Source: Alkalihalobacterium elongatum (GTDB lineage Bacteria > Bacillota > Bacilli > Bacillales > Bacillaceae_F). From it: a stretch of DNA of 64,000 nt. The translations under genes were made by a program, and so were the position numbers. Below the pieces are notes generated by a model. It was not told the DNA's origin, made no database searches, and saw only the letters and a list, made by a program, of their open reading frames with translations. The stretch lies in NCBI RefSeq assembly GCF_019024285.1, contig NZ_WMKZ01000023.1, forward strand, positions 1-64,000, written 5' to 3'. This document shows positions 17,149 to 27,054 of the stretch, piece by piece. Each line of letters opens with the position of its first letter. The stretch's first letter is position 1.

Positions 17149-18309
17149 ATGGATCTTTTTATAAAAACGGATGAACAAGAGAGGCTGATTGAAAAAATTA
17201 ATGAATTAATCCCAACTTTTCAAAAGAGAGAACCGGAATTAGACGAACTAGGATCTTTTCCTTTTCAAAATATAGAAGACCTTAAAATGATTGATTATCA
17301 TACTTTAACATTGCCGAAAGAATATGGTGGACAGGGATTCGGTTTGTATGAATTTATCTTAGGTCAAGAAGCTATTTCAAAAGGCTGCGGCTCGACAGGT
17401 CTTTCCATTGGATGGCATACTGGAACTGTTTTAGAGTACGCGGAAAATCGTCATTGGTACGAAGATGCTGCAAGTTGGGTTTTAGAGGATGTCAAGAATG
17501 GAGCCCTTATTAACACAGCGGCTTCAGAAAATAATGCCGGTAGTCCAACTCGTGGTGCTCTTCCGAGAACAACAGCAGTTCTCGAAGGAGATGAGTGGAT
17601 AATTAATGGAGAAAAAACATACACTTCTTTGTCCCCTGTTCTTGATTATTTCTTTGTTACGGCAACAAAGGATAATGAAGAAGTGATGACGGTTATCATT
17701 CCAAAAACATCTCCAGGTGTCTCGATCGATGAATCATGGGATATGTTAGCGATGCGAGGAACCGCAAGTCATACACTTGTTTTAGAAAATGTAAGAATTC
17801 CTAAATCTCATATTTTGAAAGATCCTAAATTAAAAAAAGTGAAAGCAAATGGATGGTTACTTCACATACCTGCTTGCTATTTAGGAATTGCAGCAGCAGC
17901 TAGAGATTATGCCATTGAGTTTGCTACATCATATGTTCCATTATCACTTGGGAAGCCAATTGCGGAAGTTCCACATATTAAACAAACGATTGGTGAAATT
18001 GAATATGAGCTATCAACGGCAAGACATCTTCTATACGGAACCATTGAACGTTATGAGCGAGCAGAAAACAAAGGAGACTATGAAGAAGCCTTAAGTATTA
18101 ATAAAATAGCGATTACTCATGCTGCGATTAACATCGTTGATAAAGCAATGAAAATTGTCGGGTCAAGAGCACTGTCCGCCTCAAATCCGATGCATCGTTA
18201 TTATTTGAATGTTAGGGCGAGTTTATATAATCCGCCAATGGAAGACTTAGTTAAAAATCAATTAGCTAGTCGTGCGATTCAATCTTTTTATAAAAAGTAT
18301 GGAAAATGA
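17149..18309 (+). CDS. Acyl-CoA dehydrogenase family flavoprotein (SfnB/DszC-like)
   Basis: 386 residues with the three-part acyl-CoA dehydrogenase fold: N-terminal helical domain (LPKEYGGQGFGLYEFIL), middle beta domain (INTAASENNAGSP, WIINGEKTYTSLSP), C-terminal helices (MKIVGSRALSASNP, VRASLYNPPMED). The usual catalytic Glu region is not obvious, and the protein fits the branch that acts as flavin-dependent monooxygenases or sulfur-acquisition oxidoreductases. Its position directly after a MetNIQ-type importer supports a role in using organic sulfur. ATG 17149 is preferred over ATG 17143, which sits only two bases from AAGGGGAG. Confidence 0.75.
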   Translation: MDLFIKTDEQERLIEKINELIPTFQKREPELDELGSFPFQNIEDLKMIDYHTLTLPKEYGGQGFGLYEFILGQEAISKGCGSTGLSIGWHTGTVLEYAENRHWYEDAASWVLEDVKNGALINTAASENNAGSPTRGALPRTTAVLEGDEWIINGEKTYTSLSPVLDYFFVTATKDNEEVMTVIIPKTSPGVSIDESWDMLAMRGTASHTLVLENVRIPKSHILKDPKLKKVKANGWLLHIPACYLGIAAAARDYAIEFATSYVPLSLGKPIAEVPHIKQTIGEIEYELSTARHLLYGTIERYERAENKGDYEEALSINKIAITHAAINIVDKAMKIVGSRALSASNPMHRYYLNVRASLYNPPMEDLVKNQLASRAIQSFYKKYGK

Positions 18310-18333
18310 TGAATATAGGGGGATGTGAGGAGT

Positions 18334-18375
18334 GGTTGTAGTAAAAGGTTTCTATCTTTTACTACAACCTTTTTT
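18334..18375 (+). terminator. Strong intrinsic terminator
   Basis: 14-bp perfect stem (18334-18347 with 18356-18369), 8-base loop, then TTTTTT, ending the flavoprotein gene. Confidence 0.92.
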
Positions 18376-18401
18376 AAACTGGAGGTACGGGGAGATTTCA
18401 A

Positions 18402-18584
18402 ATGGTTGATTTATTAGGCGGCAAGGCTATTTTTTCACTACTTATAAGTAGGCTTATGTTAGTTTTAGAGATAGTAATTATCGTAATTGTTTGGGTAATA
18501 CTATATATCTTTTTAGCACTTAGAAGAAGCCTTGTGTTTTATAGAAAAGCAAAGCGAACTAGTTTAAGCAAGCTGAAACATTGA
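18402..18584 (+). CDS. 60-residue single-span membrane protein
   Basis: Short protein with one long hydrophobic segment (about residues 8-42: FSLLISRLMLVLEIVIIVIVW...) and a basic C-terminal tail (RRSLVFYRKAKRTSLSKLKH). The start has GGGGAG seven bases upstream, so translation is credible. No family recognised. It sits between a strong terminator and a group of hairpins that begins two bases after its stop codon, so the whole 18376-18697 unit may be a small stand-alone locus. A membrane-acting small regulator or peptide is possible but not shown. Confidence 0.55.
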   Translation: MVDLLGGKAIFSLLISRLMLVLEIVIIVIVWVILYIFLALRRSLVFYRKAKRTSLSKLKH

Positions 18585-18586
18585 AT

Positions 18587-18697
18587 ATTCAGGGGGAGTC
18601 TCGACTCCCCCTGAATTGAAGTTCCCACCTAAGCAGACGCTTTGAGGTGGGGGTCTATAACCCTTTATATTCCCCTAGACGAGTGTTGGGGGAATAT
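18587..18697. repeat. Three consecutive hairpins after the small membrane gene
   Basis: Hairpin 1: perfect 14-bp stem ATTCAGGGGGAGTC (18587-18600) with 18603-18616. Hairpin 2: CCCACCTAAGC (18624-18634) with GCTT-TG-AGGTGGG (18639-18651). Hairpin 3: ATATTCCCC (18667-18675) with GGGGAATAT (18689-18697). None has a T tract. The second resembles hairpins at ends of IS200/IS605-family elements, but no tnpA or tnpB is present. Confidence 0.6.
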
Positions 18698-18805
18698 TTG
18701 ATTATGTGGGTCCAATTACTACGGAGAATGCAAAAAACAGTAGAATTTTTATATAGACAGTAGTTTTTTTACTAGTTTTTCTCGTGCATCTTTGACTTTT
18801 AAAAT

Positions 18806-19309
18806 TTATACTATCTCGAAAGTATATGCAATAGCTAAAGCCTCATCGTAAACGCCTTCAATATTTTCATGATATTTATAATTTTTCCCAACGCTTTCTT
18901 CTATTACATTTGTCCAAAATTTGATGGCTACTGGGTTTTTAGGATGTACTGTCATTTCCCATTTCCCCTTATGTAATTTAAATACCTCTTTTGCAGCAAA
19001 CTTACCAATGTCCTGTTTTCTATATTTTTTCATTACAAAGAATTCTGACATAAATAAAGTGTCTGGGTCCTTAGATATATAGCAATAATCACATACCATC
19101 ACAAAGCCTGCTAGCTTACTATTTACCTTAATAAAATAAGGGAAACGCCCCTTCTCAGTCCAATAATAGTCCAAGTATGAATATCCATAGAGCCCCAGGG
19201 CGTTAACATCACTATTTTCAAACTCTGAAAAATCATATTCGTATAATTCTATTAGACGAGCTAATATTGTCTTTTCTTCCTCCAACACAGGAATAATCTC
19301 AATTTGCAT
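18806..19309 (-). CDS. GNAT-family N-acetyltransferase
   Basis: 167 residues with a GNAT outline: N-terminal helices (EEKTILARLIELYEYDFSEF), FIKVNSKLAGFVMV strand, MSEFFVMKKYRKQDIGKFAA holding the acetyl-CoA pyrophosphate loop (R/Q-x-x-G-x-G/A type: RKQDIGKF), and WEMTVHPKNPVAIKFW with the typical late motif. Acceptor substrate unknown. AAAGGAG ten bases before ATG 19309. It stands alone on the minus strand. Confidence 0.82.
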   Translation of the reverse strand: MQIEIIPVLEEEKTILARLIELYEYDFSEFENSDVNALGLYGYSYLDYYWTEKGRFPYFIKVNSKLAGFVMVCDYCYISKDPDTLFMSEFFVMKKYRKQDIGKFAAKEVFKLHKGKWEMTVHPKNPVAIKFWTNVIEESVGKNYKYHENIEGVYDEALAIAYTFEIV

Positions 19310-19585
19310 TTATATCAAGCTCCTTTCTCATTATTCTATTCTTAACTCTCACCATTAGTTTTATATTAAACCTATACTAAGTTAGATCAAGTGGCAAAGC
19401 GGAACTTGTTACGTCTGGAGTGGGGTTTTCTTATGGGGCTGAAAAGAAAGTGGGATACTTAGATAGCTAACATCATATCTATTAATTAGTTTTGCTCTTT
19501 CTATTGACTAAAATTGTAAGAACATTCAAACTATAGGTAGCTACATAAGATTGCAAAAAGGACATTTTAATTGAGGAGTGAAGAT

Positions 19586-20368
19586 ATGGAATTTCTATCA
19601 TTAAAACAAACTGAGGATATTGCTTATGTCACCCTAGAAAACCCAATGGAGTTCAATACATTATCAATGCAGTTGCTTGAAGAATTAAATTCAGTATTAA
19701 AGGAAATAGCAGAAAAAAGAGAAGTGAAAGTCGTTGTTATTGAAGGTTCTGATAAGGTTTTTTGCGCTGGCCATAGTTTAAGAGAAATAGAATCTAAGAC
19801 AGAGAATGAAGTATTAGCTCTTTTTCAAACATGTCAAGTTTTAATGAGAACAATGAGAGATATACCACAGCTTGTAATTTCAAAAGTTCGAAAGGCTGCT
19901 GTAGCAGCGGGTTGTCAGCTTGTAGCTGCTAGTGATTTGGCGGTAGCTAGTGATGAAGCAAAATTTGCAACTCCAGGCATTAATAGTGGACTATTTTGCA
20001 GTACTCCAGCTGTATTTTTAAGTAGGAATATTGGAAGAAAAAAAGCAGCTGAATTATTATTTACTGGGAACTTTATGTCAGCAGAGGAAGCATTACAGTA
20101 TGGACTAGTAAATAAAGTTGTGTCTGCTGACTCTTTAGATGAAGAAACAGAAAAGCTAGCGAAAGATGTAACGAAGCAAAGCTTAAATATCATTGAGTTA
20201 GGGAAGAGACAGTTTTACCAGCAAATTAATATGGAGGATTTCCAAGCACTTAATTACTCGACAGAGGTCATAGCCCTAAACAGCAAGCATCCTGATGCAC
20301 AAGAAGGGATTCGTTCATTCTTTGAAAAAAGACCTCCTGTATGGAATGATACTAAAAAACCAGTTTGA
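19586..20368 (+). CDS. Enoyl-CoA hydratase/isomerase family protein
   Basis: 260-residue crotonase-fold protein. Key elements: VVIEGSDKVFCAGHSLREIE (first oxyanion-hole segment), AAGCQLVAASDLAVAS (second), CSTPAVFLSRNIG and ELLFTGNFMSAEEALQYGLVNKV. The classical second glutamate of hydratases is not at the usual place, as in the ECHDC3-like branch, so the reaction is uncertain. ATG 19586 with GAGGAG seven bases upstream is the start. Followed by a strong terminator; no beta-oxidation genes are nearby. Confidence 0.8.
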   Translation: MEFLSLKQTEDIAYVTLENPMEFNTLSMQLLEELNSVLKEIAEKREVKVVVIEGSDKVFCAGHSLREIESKTENEVLALFQTCQVLMRTMRDIPQLVISKVRKAAVAAGCQLVAASDLAVASDEAKFATPGINSGLFCSTPAVFLSRNIGRKKAAELLFTGNFMSAEEALQYGLVNKVVSADSLDEETEKLAKDVTKQSLNIIELGKRQFYQQINMEDFQALNYSTEVIALNSKHPDAQEGIRSFFEKRPPVWNDTKKPV

Positions 20369-20391
20369 TTATGACCGAATGAAAATGAAAG

Positions 20392-20425
20392 CGGATTAAG
20401 TCTTTAGGAGACTTAATCCGTTTTT
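20392..20425 (+). terminator. Intrinsic terminator after enoyl-CoA hydratase gene
   Basis: 12-bp perfect stem CGGATTAAGTCT (20392-20403) with 20409-20420 and TTTTT. Confidence 0.9.
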
Positions 20426-20582
20426 ATTAAAAACATTAAGGTTTCTGTCTAAATAAGGGCTTCTCTGATCGCAAAACATCGGCCAAATATCATATTAGTC
20501 GATCATGGTGTGAGTAGCTCTGATAATATTTAAACTGATAACTACCAACATTTGTAAGTGTTAATAAGTTACTTAAAATTGG

Positions 20583-20791
20583 TCAATCCTCAATGCATCG
20601 TGCCACTGGTTCCTTACACTTTTTACATTTTCCTTTAAGTAGTATGCCAGCTGAGTCATTATCAAGTATACTATAGTCGATAATGGTTGTTACTCCACAG
20701 TTTAAGCAGAATACATTATTTAGAAGGGTTTGTTTGAAGTCATCAGGAATTGCTTTCCATTTTCGCTAGCATTAATATCTATTGTGGACAT
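20583..20791 (-). pseudogene. Frameshifted small zinc-ribbon protein gene
   Basis: Starting at ATG 20791, with AAGGAG seven bases upstream, the frame reads MSTIDINASENG. From about 20760 the neighbouring frame continues WKAIPDDFKQTLLNNVFCLNCG...LLKGKCKKCKEPVARCIED to TGA 20583. The second half has two CxxC pairs of a zinc ribbon and reads like a family of about 65-residue Firmicutes proteins. Joining the halves needs a one-base change at the GAAAATGG run (20757-20764). Either a recent frameshift, a sequencing error in the A run, or programmed slippage. Product function unknown. Confidence 0.65.
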
Positions 20792-20866
20792 TTTATTGCT
20801 CCTTAATTTTTGGTATTTAAATAACTATGTACCTTATTATAAAGAACTGTATAGGGGGAATTCTAG

Positions 20867-21112
20867 ATGAGTCAACATAAACATGTTCTAAGTATAACCG
20901 ATTTTCAGGATACGCAACACAATACGACTTTTGTGATATTTTCAGTGTACGATGATATTTTGGGCAAATATTTTGAAGGTGAAGTAAAGTTTTTGGGTGG
21001 TAGGCCATATGGAGATATCATTCATGAAGAGAGGTCTTCCTTATCAACTGAGTGCAGGCAATTTGTGCAAGAGACGTTGTTGGAAAAATATAATAACATG
21101 GAGTTTCATTAA
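20867..21112 (+). CDS. 81-residue hypothetical protein
   Basis: Small soluble protein, starts MSQHKHVLSITDFQDTQHNTT, with a beta-like FVIFSVYDD and a helical C terminus (ECRQFVQETLLEKYNNMEFH). AGGGGGA seven bases before the ATG makes translation likely. No family recognised. Monocistronic; divergent from the zinc-ribbon pseudogene, convergent with the DUF6143-like pair. Confidence 0.6.
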   Translation: MSQHKHVLSITDFQDTQHNTTFVIFSVYDDILGKYFEGEVKFLGGRPYGDIIHEERSSLSTECRQFVQETLLEKYNNMEFH

Positions 21113-21214
21113 TACAATGTTATAAATGTAGCAAATTATAAAACGACTTTTTATAGTTGAAAAAGCCGTCTTTGTCATATGAAATTATTTTGTTTGTAAA
21201 TAATAATTGCTCTT

Positions 21215-21799
21215 TTATACTTTTTCCTCCCACCAGCCAAAGGCTACTTTTGCATATACTTGCCTATTTCCTTGGGACAAAAAGAATAAGGAAAAGGAAC
21301 TTCCTGGTGGTAAGATAAACATACCTTGAAAATCATGTTTTGTAAGGGTCACAATAGGTTCAACCCTTCTTACAAAGGCGTGTGTACCGCCTCTAGGTTT
21401 TCCTGATACAAAGCTAGCATTTTTAATTTTAGCCTTGGGCATTGGCGGCGGAGTAATGGCTTGGTTTCCAGCAGCAAAATATGGCGATGTTTTTCCTTTA
21501 CCAGGAAGGATGCTGCTAAGCCAAGCTTCAGCTGTTAATGGTTCATTCGAATAGTTTGAAATGGTATAGGCATTCAAATACATATTTACCTTGGAATCTA
21601 CTGGGTTCACTAGTCCGCCCCATCCATTGTATTCTCCTCCTAAGGATATGATATCCGTTTGACCTAGAAAGTACTCACCAAGGTAAGATCGATATACATT
21701 TTCTGGAAGTATAGTGACCTCGTGAGGTTGTTTTTCATTATCCATTGATACAAAACTCATATTTTGCCTCTCATAATCATGCATTGACCTATTATTCAT
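21215..21799 (-). CDS. DUF6143-like protein, second of tandem pair
   Basis: 194 residues; the core (EYFLGQTDIISLGGEYNGWGGLVNPVDS, AYTISNYSNEPLTAEAWLSS, PPPMPKAKIKNASF, ILPPGSSFSLFFLSQG, VAFGWWEEKV) is a clear paralogue of the upstream gene. I assign it to DUF6143 from memory of the family pattern. No signal peptide or membrane segment. ATG 21797-21799 lies inside the end of the upstream gene (ATGAATAA overlap), with the GGGAGG that encodes part of its WWEE tail as ribosome-binding site, so translation is coupled. The frame is open further upstream but that start has no site. Function unknown. Confidence 0.65.
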   Translation of the reverse strand: MNNRSMHDYERQNMSFVSMDNEKQPHEVTILPENVYRSYLGEYFLGQTDIISLGGEYNGWGGLVNPVDSKVNMYLNAYTISNYSNEPLTAEAWLSSILPGKGKTSPYFAAGNQAITPPPMPKAKIKNASFVSGKPRGGTHAFVRRVEPIVTLTKHDFQGMFILPPGSSFSLFFLSQGNRQVYAKVAFGWWEEKV

Positions 21800-22331
21800 T
21801 TGTTTCCTCCCACCAGGTGAAAACGATTGTCCCTGTGATGTATTCAAATCCTGGCGATCTTAAAAGTATTGAGAAGGAGCCTCCAGGACCTATAATGATG
21901 GAGCCATTGTGTGAATCGCTTACAAGGGTGGAATTTTGAGTAACAATTCTATCAAAAATATTTACACCTTTAGTCATGGGTTCAGTGGAATAACCAGAAT
22001 ATTTCATTACCGCCTTTGGTTTTGGAGGAGTTAAAATTGCTTGATTTGTTGGTGTTACATCGTAGGAGATAACTGCATTTTTAGGTGGATGGGCATTTAA
22101 CCAAATTTCACTGATAAAATTTTGAGTTGTAAAGTTTGTTATAGTAAAAAGATCGATATATAGATTGACTCCAGAATTACTAGGGTTTACTATTCCCCCC
22201 CATGCATAATATCCGCCACCGAAATTCAGTACTTTGGTTTTACCAATAAAATATCTTCCAAGCTTTGAATTCAAGGCTGGACTGGTGATATTCACCAATT
22301 TGATTGGCTGTTTATTCGTTTCATTTTCCAT
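21792..22331 (-). CDS. DUF6143-like protein, first of tandem pair
   Basis: 179 residues with the same plan as its neighbour: GRYFIGKTKVLNFGGGYYAWGGIVNP, NLYIDLFTITNFTTQNFISEIWLN, PPKPKAVMKYSGYS, SIIIGPGGSFSILLRSPG and a C-terminal FTWWEETNE. The alternating strands suggest a single beta-sandwich. AGGAG ten bases before ATG 22331. A sigma-K-like promoter lies upstream (22366-22393). The family has no known function; a spore-surface or mother-cell role is a guess from the promoter. First gene of a two-gene operon. Confidence 0.65.
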   Translation of the reverse strand: MENETNKQPIKLVNITSPALNSKLGRYFIGKTKVLNFGGGYYAWGGIVNPSNSGVNLYIDLFTITNFTTQNFISEIWLNAHPPKNAVISYDVTPTNQAILTPPKPKAVMKYSGYSTEPMTKGVNIFDRIVTQNSTLVSDSHNGSIIIGPGGSFSILLRSPGFEYITGTIVFTWWEETNE

Positions 22332-22365
22332 CTTATTACTCCTAACTGTGCATTAATGATGATTT

Positions 22366-22393
22366 TATAATATGAAACAGTATAGGTAGATGT
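22366..22393 (-). promoter_or_regulatory. Sigma-K/E-like promoter of the DUF6143 pair
   Basis: On the minus strand AC (complement of 22392-22393), 17 bases, then CATATTATA (complement of 22366-22374), matching the sigma-K pattern AC-N16/17-CATANNNTA. About 27 bases separate it from the ribosome-binding site. Confidence 0.4.
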
Positions 22394-22715
22394 GTAAACT
22401 TAATTTTTCTAAAATTTCTTTAAGACAACATCCTCTAAGAGGTCAGGTGTTTGTCGATCAACAAAACCATATTATTCTACACCTCGCTGTAGGTATTTCA
22501 AAAGTAAATATAAAGGAACCCAAAATTTTAGCTAATCTACTATCTTTTTACATTCATTTATAGGTGAGGATTTAAATGGTCTAGCATAAAAGAACTTGGT
22601 TATAAGCACTTTTTTGCAAAATTGGGTTTCTTGTCTAACTCCTCTCTTATCTATTGAATATAAAGATAATAGCTGTTTTTTCTTTTATAGGATAAAGCTA
22701 GGGAGGAAGAATTAT
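22394..22715. other. Intergenic region between DUF6143 pair and orphan binding-protein gene
   Basis: Divergent control region of about 320 bp. CATATTATT at about 22468 is another imperfect sigma-K/E-type -10 for the plus-strand gene but has no good AC partner. No gene seen; the frame open from 22596 is an upstream extension without a ribosome-binding site. Confidence 0.4.
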
Positions 22716-23909
22716 ATGGGAGAGGGAAAAGAAATAAAAATTGGAGCCATTTATCCTTTTACAGGCTCTCTCGCTACTGTTGGAGAAGATATTCGCCAAG
22801 CCATTGATTTGGCTGTTGAAATAGTAAATAATCGATACGATTTGCCTTTACCTTTAGCTCGTACTATTGGACTTCCTTTATTAGGGAATCGAAAAATTAA
22901 AGTGATCTATGGAGATTCTCAAGGTATACCAGCAATTGGTCGGGAGGAAGCCGAACGCTTAATTGAACAAGAGAAAGTTGTAGCACTAATTGGCTCTTAT
23001 CAAAGTAGTGTGACTTTACAAGCTTCTGCTATAGCTGAAGCGAAAAAAGTTCCTTTTGTAACCCCAGAAGCATCTGCACCGTCGCTTACAGAGAGGGATT
23101 TTCAATATTTTTTTAGAACAGCACCAAATGATCATTTGTATACGAATCTTTTCTTTGAGTTATTTCATTTTCTTAGAAGGTATAGAGGTAGAGATATTAA
23201 TAATTTTGCTATTTTGACTGAAGATTCTATTTTTGGACTAGAAGCAGCTGCGATCGAAAAAAGTCTGATTCGAAGGTTCTCAGGAGAACTTGTAGAACTT
23301 GAAATGTACACCCCGACTGTTACATCGCTATTGGATGAACTCGCTAGGATTAGAAATAGTAATGCACAAGTCGTTTTTGGGCAACAATTCCTTTCTGACG
23401 CTATTCAAGTGGTTCAAGATCTTAAAACGTTAAATTGGTTTCCTGAAGGACTAGTTGTCCAAAATGCAGGTTACACAATACCTGATTTTCTAGAAGCGGT
23501 AGGAGAAGATGGCAATTATATTATTAGTCGTGTTGCTTGGGCACTTGGTTTAGGGAGAGTCAAACCAATTGTAACGGAAGTCAATGAACTTTACCGCTCA
23601 AAATATAATGAAGATATGAATGAAACCAATACGCGAAGCTTTACAGGGTTGCTCGTCCTAGCTGATGCAATTAATCGAGCTGCAAGTATAAATAGAGATG
23701 AAATAAGAAGAGCTCTTCGTCAGACCAACATTCCAGGACAACGTTTAATTATGCCATGGCAAGGCGTCCGCTTTGATTCCACTGGGCAAAACACACTAGC
23801 AGGTGCATTGCTAGCTCAAATTATTAATCAGGAGTATAAAATTATATGGCCATTATCTGTTGCCGAGGCAAAAATCGTATGGCCAGCACCATCATGGGAT
23901 GAGAGATAG
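22716..23909 (+). CDS. Orphan branched-chain-amino-acid-type binding-fold protein without signal peptide
   Basis: 397 residues of the type I periplasmic-binding fold (Peripla_BP_6/LivJ-like): EIKIGAIYPFTGSLATVGEDIRQAIDLAVEIVNN, VVALIGSYQSSVTLQASAIAEAKKVPFVTPEAS, YFFRTAPNDHLYTNLFFELF, AILTEDSIFGLEAAAIEKSL and TRSFTGLLVLADAI. Extracellular relatives start with a signal peptide and lipobox; here the protein begins MGEGKEIKIG, directly at the fold, after GGGAGG nine bases before ATG 22716. The open frame upstream encodes no plausible signal either. No permease or ATPase is adjacent. It may be a cytosolic sensor (as AmiC is) or be exported otherwise. The WPAPSWDER tail is complete. Confidence 0.8.
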   Translation: MGEGKEIKIGAIYPFTGSLATVGEDIRQAIDLAVEIVNNRYDLPLPLARTIGLPLLGNRKIKVIYGDSQGIPAIGREEAERLIEQEKVVALIGSYQSSVTLQASAIAEAKKVPFVTPEASAPSLTERDFQYFFRTAPNDHLYTNLFFELFHFLRRYRGRDINNFAILTEDSIFGLEAAAIEKSLIRRFSGELVELEMYTPTVTSLLDELARIRNSNAQVVFGQQFLSDAIQVVQDLKTLNWFPEGLVVQNAGYTIPDFLEAVGEDGNYIISRVAWALGLGRVKPIVTEVNELYRSKYNEDMNETNTRSFTGLLVLADAINRAASINRDEIRRALRQTNIPGQRLIMPWQGVRFDSTGQNTLAGALLAQIINQEYKIIWPLSVAEAKIVWPAPSWDER

Positions 23910-24094
23910 CATTGGTAAAAGTCATATACTCATTACGGTTGGCGTCTTGAAGAATTCTTTCGGATGGTGGGAAGAAAAAGATAGAATAAACCTACTTGAA
24001 AGGTGCCTGGCACCACTAAAGGATATTGGAGCAAAGATAAAATTAAATAATAGTTTTAAAACAGTATAAAACAAGTTTCAGTATTCAATTTTTA

Positions 24095-24135
24095 GGGTAT
24101 GAGAGAGGTAGTGTTACCTCTTTCATACCCTTTTT
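24095..24135 (+). terminator. Intrinsic terminator
   Basis: 16-bp stem GGGTATGAGAGAGGTA (24095-24110) with 24115-24130, one mismatch, then TTTTT. Confidence 0.9.
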
Positions 24136-24167
24136 ATATTGTTTGTCTATTAATTTATATTTTTATT

Positions 24168-24182
24168 TAATAATTATTATAA
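24168..24182. promoter_or_regulatory. PerR-box-like site (distal)
   Basis: On the minus strand TTATAATAATTATTA matches the PerR consensus TTATAATNATTATAA at 14 of 15 positions (N counted as match). It is about 405 bp before katG. Confidence 0.5.
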
Positions 24183-24220
24183 ATAAGTATTGATTTTTAA
24201 TTGAAATCTGTTATCATTTA

Positions 24221-24242
24221 GTTATAGCAAATGAGCTATAAC
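24221..24242. promoter_or_regulatory. Perfect 8-bp inverted repeat before katG
   Basis: GTTATAGC (24221-24228), six bases, GCTATAAC (24235-24242). Overlaps the start of a 29-codon open frame (24231-24320, MSYNILRGDKLLAGVG...) that lacks a ribosome-binding site; that frame is probably a relic. No other gene in 23910-24587. Confidence 0.4.
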
Positions 24243-24480
24243 ATTTTACGAGGTGATAAGCTTTTAGCTGGAGTTGGGTTAATTATTCCATTAACTCTCT
24301 CTAAACAAAAAGAAGTATGAACCTCTGGTTTACTAATTATTCCTCAAATTTCAACTGGTCTATCCTACTAGGTACGAGAATAAACATATTTAAGTGAAGG
24401 GACCAAGCTCTTTGTATGAAATCATGGAAAGTAGACTTCCACCAACTGTGTCATTATTTCTATAAGTTTGAATAACTTTA

Positions 24481-24495
24481 TAATAATAATTATTA
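24481..24495. promoter_or_regulatory. PerR/Fur-type 7-1-7 box at the katG promoter
   Basis: TAATAATAATTATTA is a perfect 7-1-7 palindrome, 13 of 15 to the PerR consensus, overlapping a TATAAT at 24479-24484. PerR represses catalase genes in Bacillus until peroxide oxidises it. Confidence 0.55.
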
Positions 24496-24539
24496 AAAAG
24501 TTATTATTATATCTATTTTTATAAGTTACCTTCGACTAG

Positions 24540-26798
<2,259 letters not shown>

Positions 26799-26808
26799 AT
26801 CAAAGGTA

Positions 26809-26838
26809 ACCGCCGTCAGTTTATTGATGGCGGTTTTT
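26809..26838 (+). terminator. Intrinsic terminator of katG
   Basis: ACCGCCGTCA (26809-26818) pairs with TGATGGCGGT (26825-26834) with one G-T pair, followed by TTTT. Confidence 0.88.
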
Positions 26839-27054
26839 ACTTCTGAAGTTTCTGCAACCTTAAATTAACACAGAGTTTTTAACACCGAAATTAGAGTTGA
26901 AGTAATTATATGTAAGAGAGAAATCAGCTTAACGGTCATAAACTTCCCTGTACTTTTAAGCCGTTCTAGAAGTTTACAAACATTTTTATTTCACAGACAG
27001 TCACTTAAAGTATAACAATTGTACTTCTTTTATGTTCAAAATTTGATCACATAC

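Noticed and set aside
24231-24320. 29-codon open frame MSYNILRGDKLLAGVG... as a leader peptide gene
   Set aside because: No ribosome-binding site, overlaps a palindrome, no recognisable family; treated as relic.
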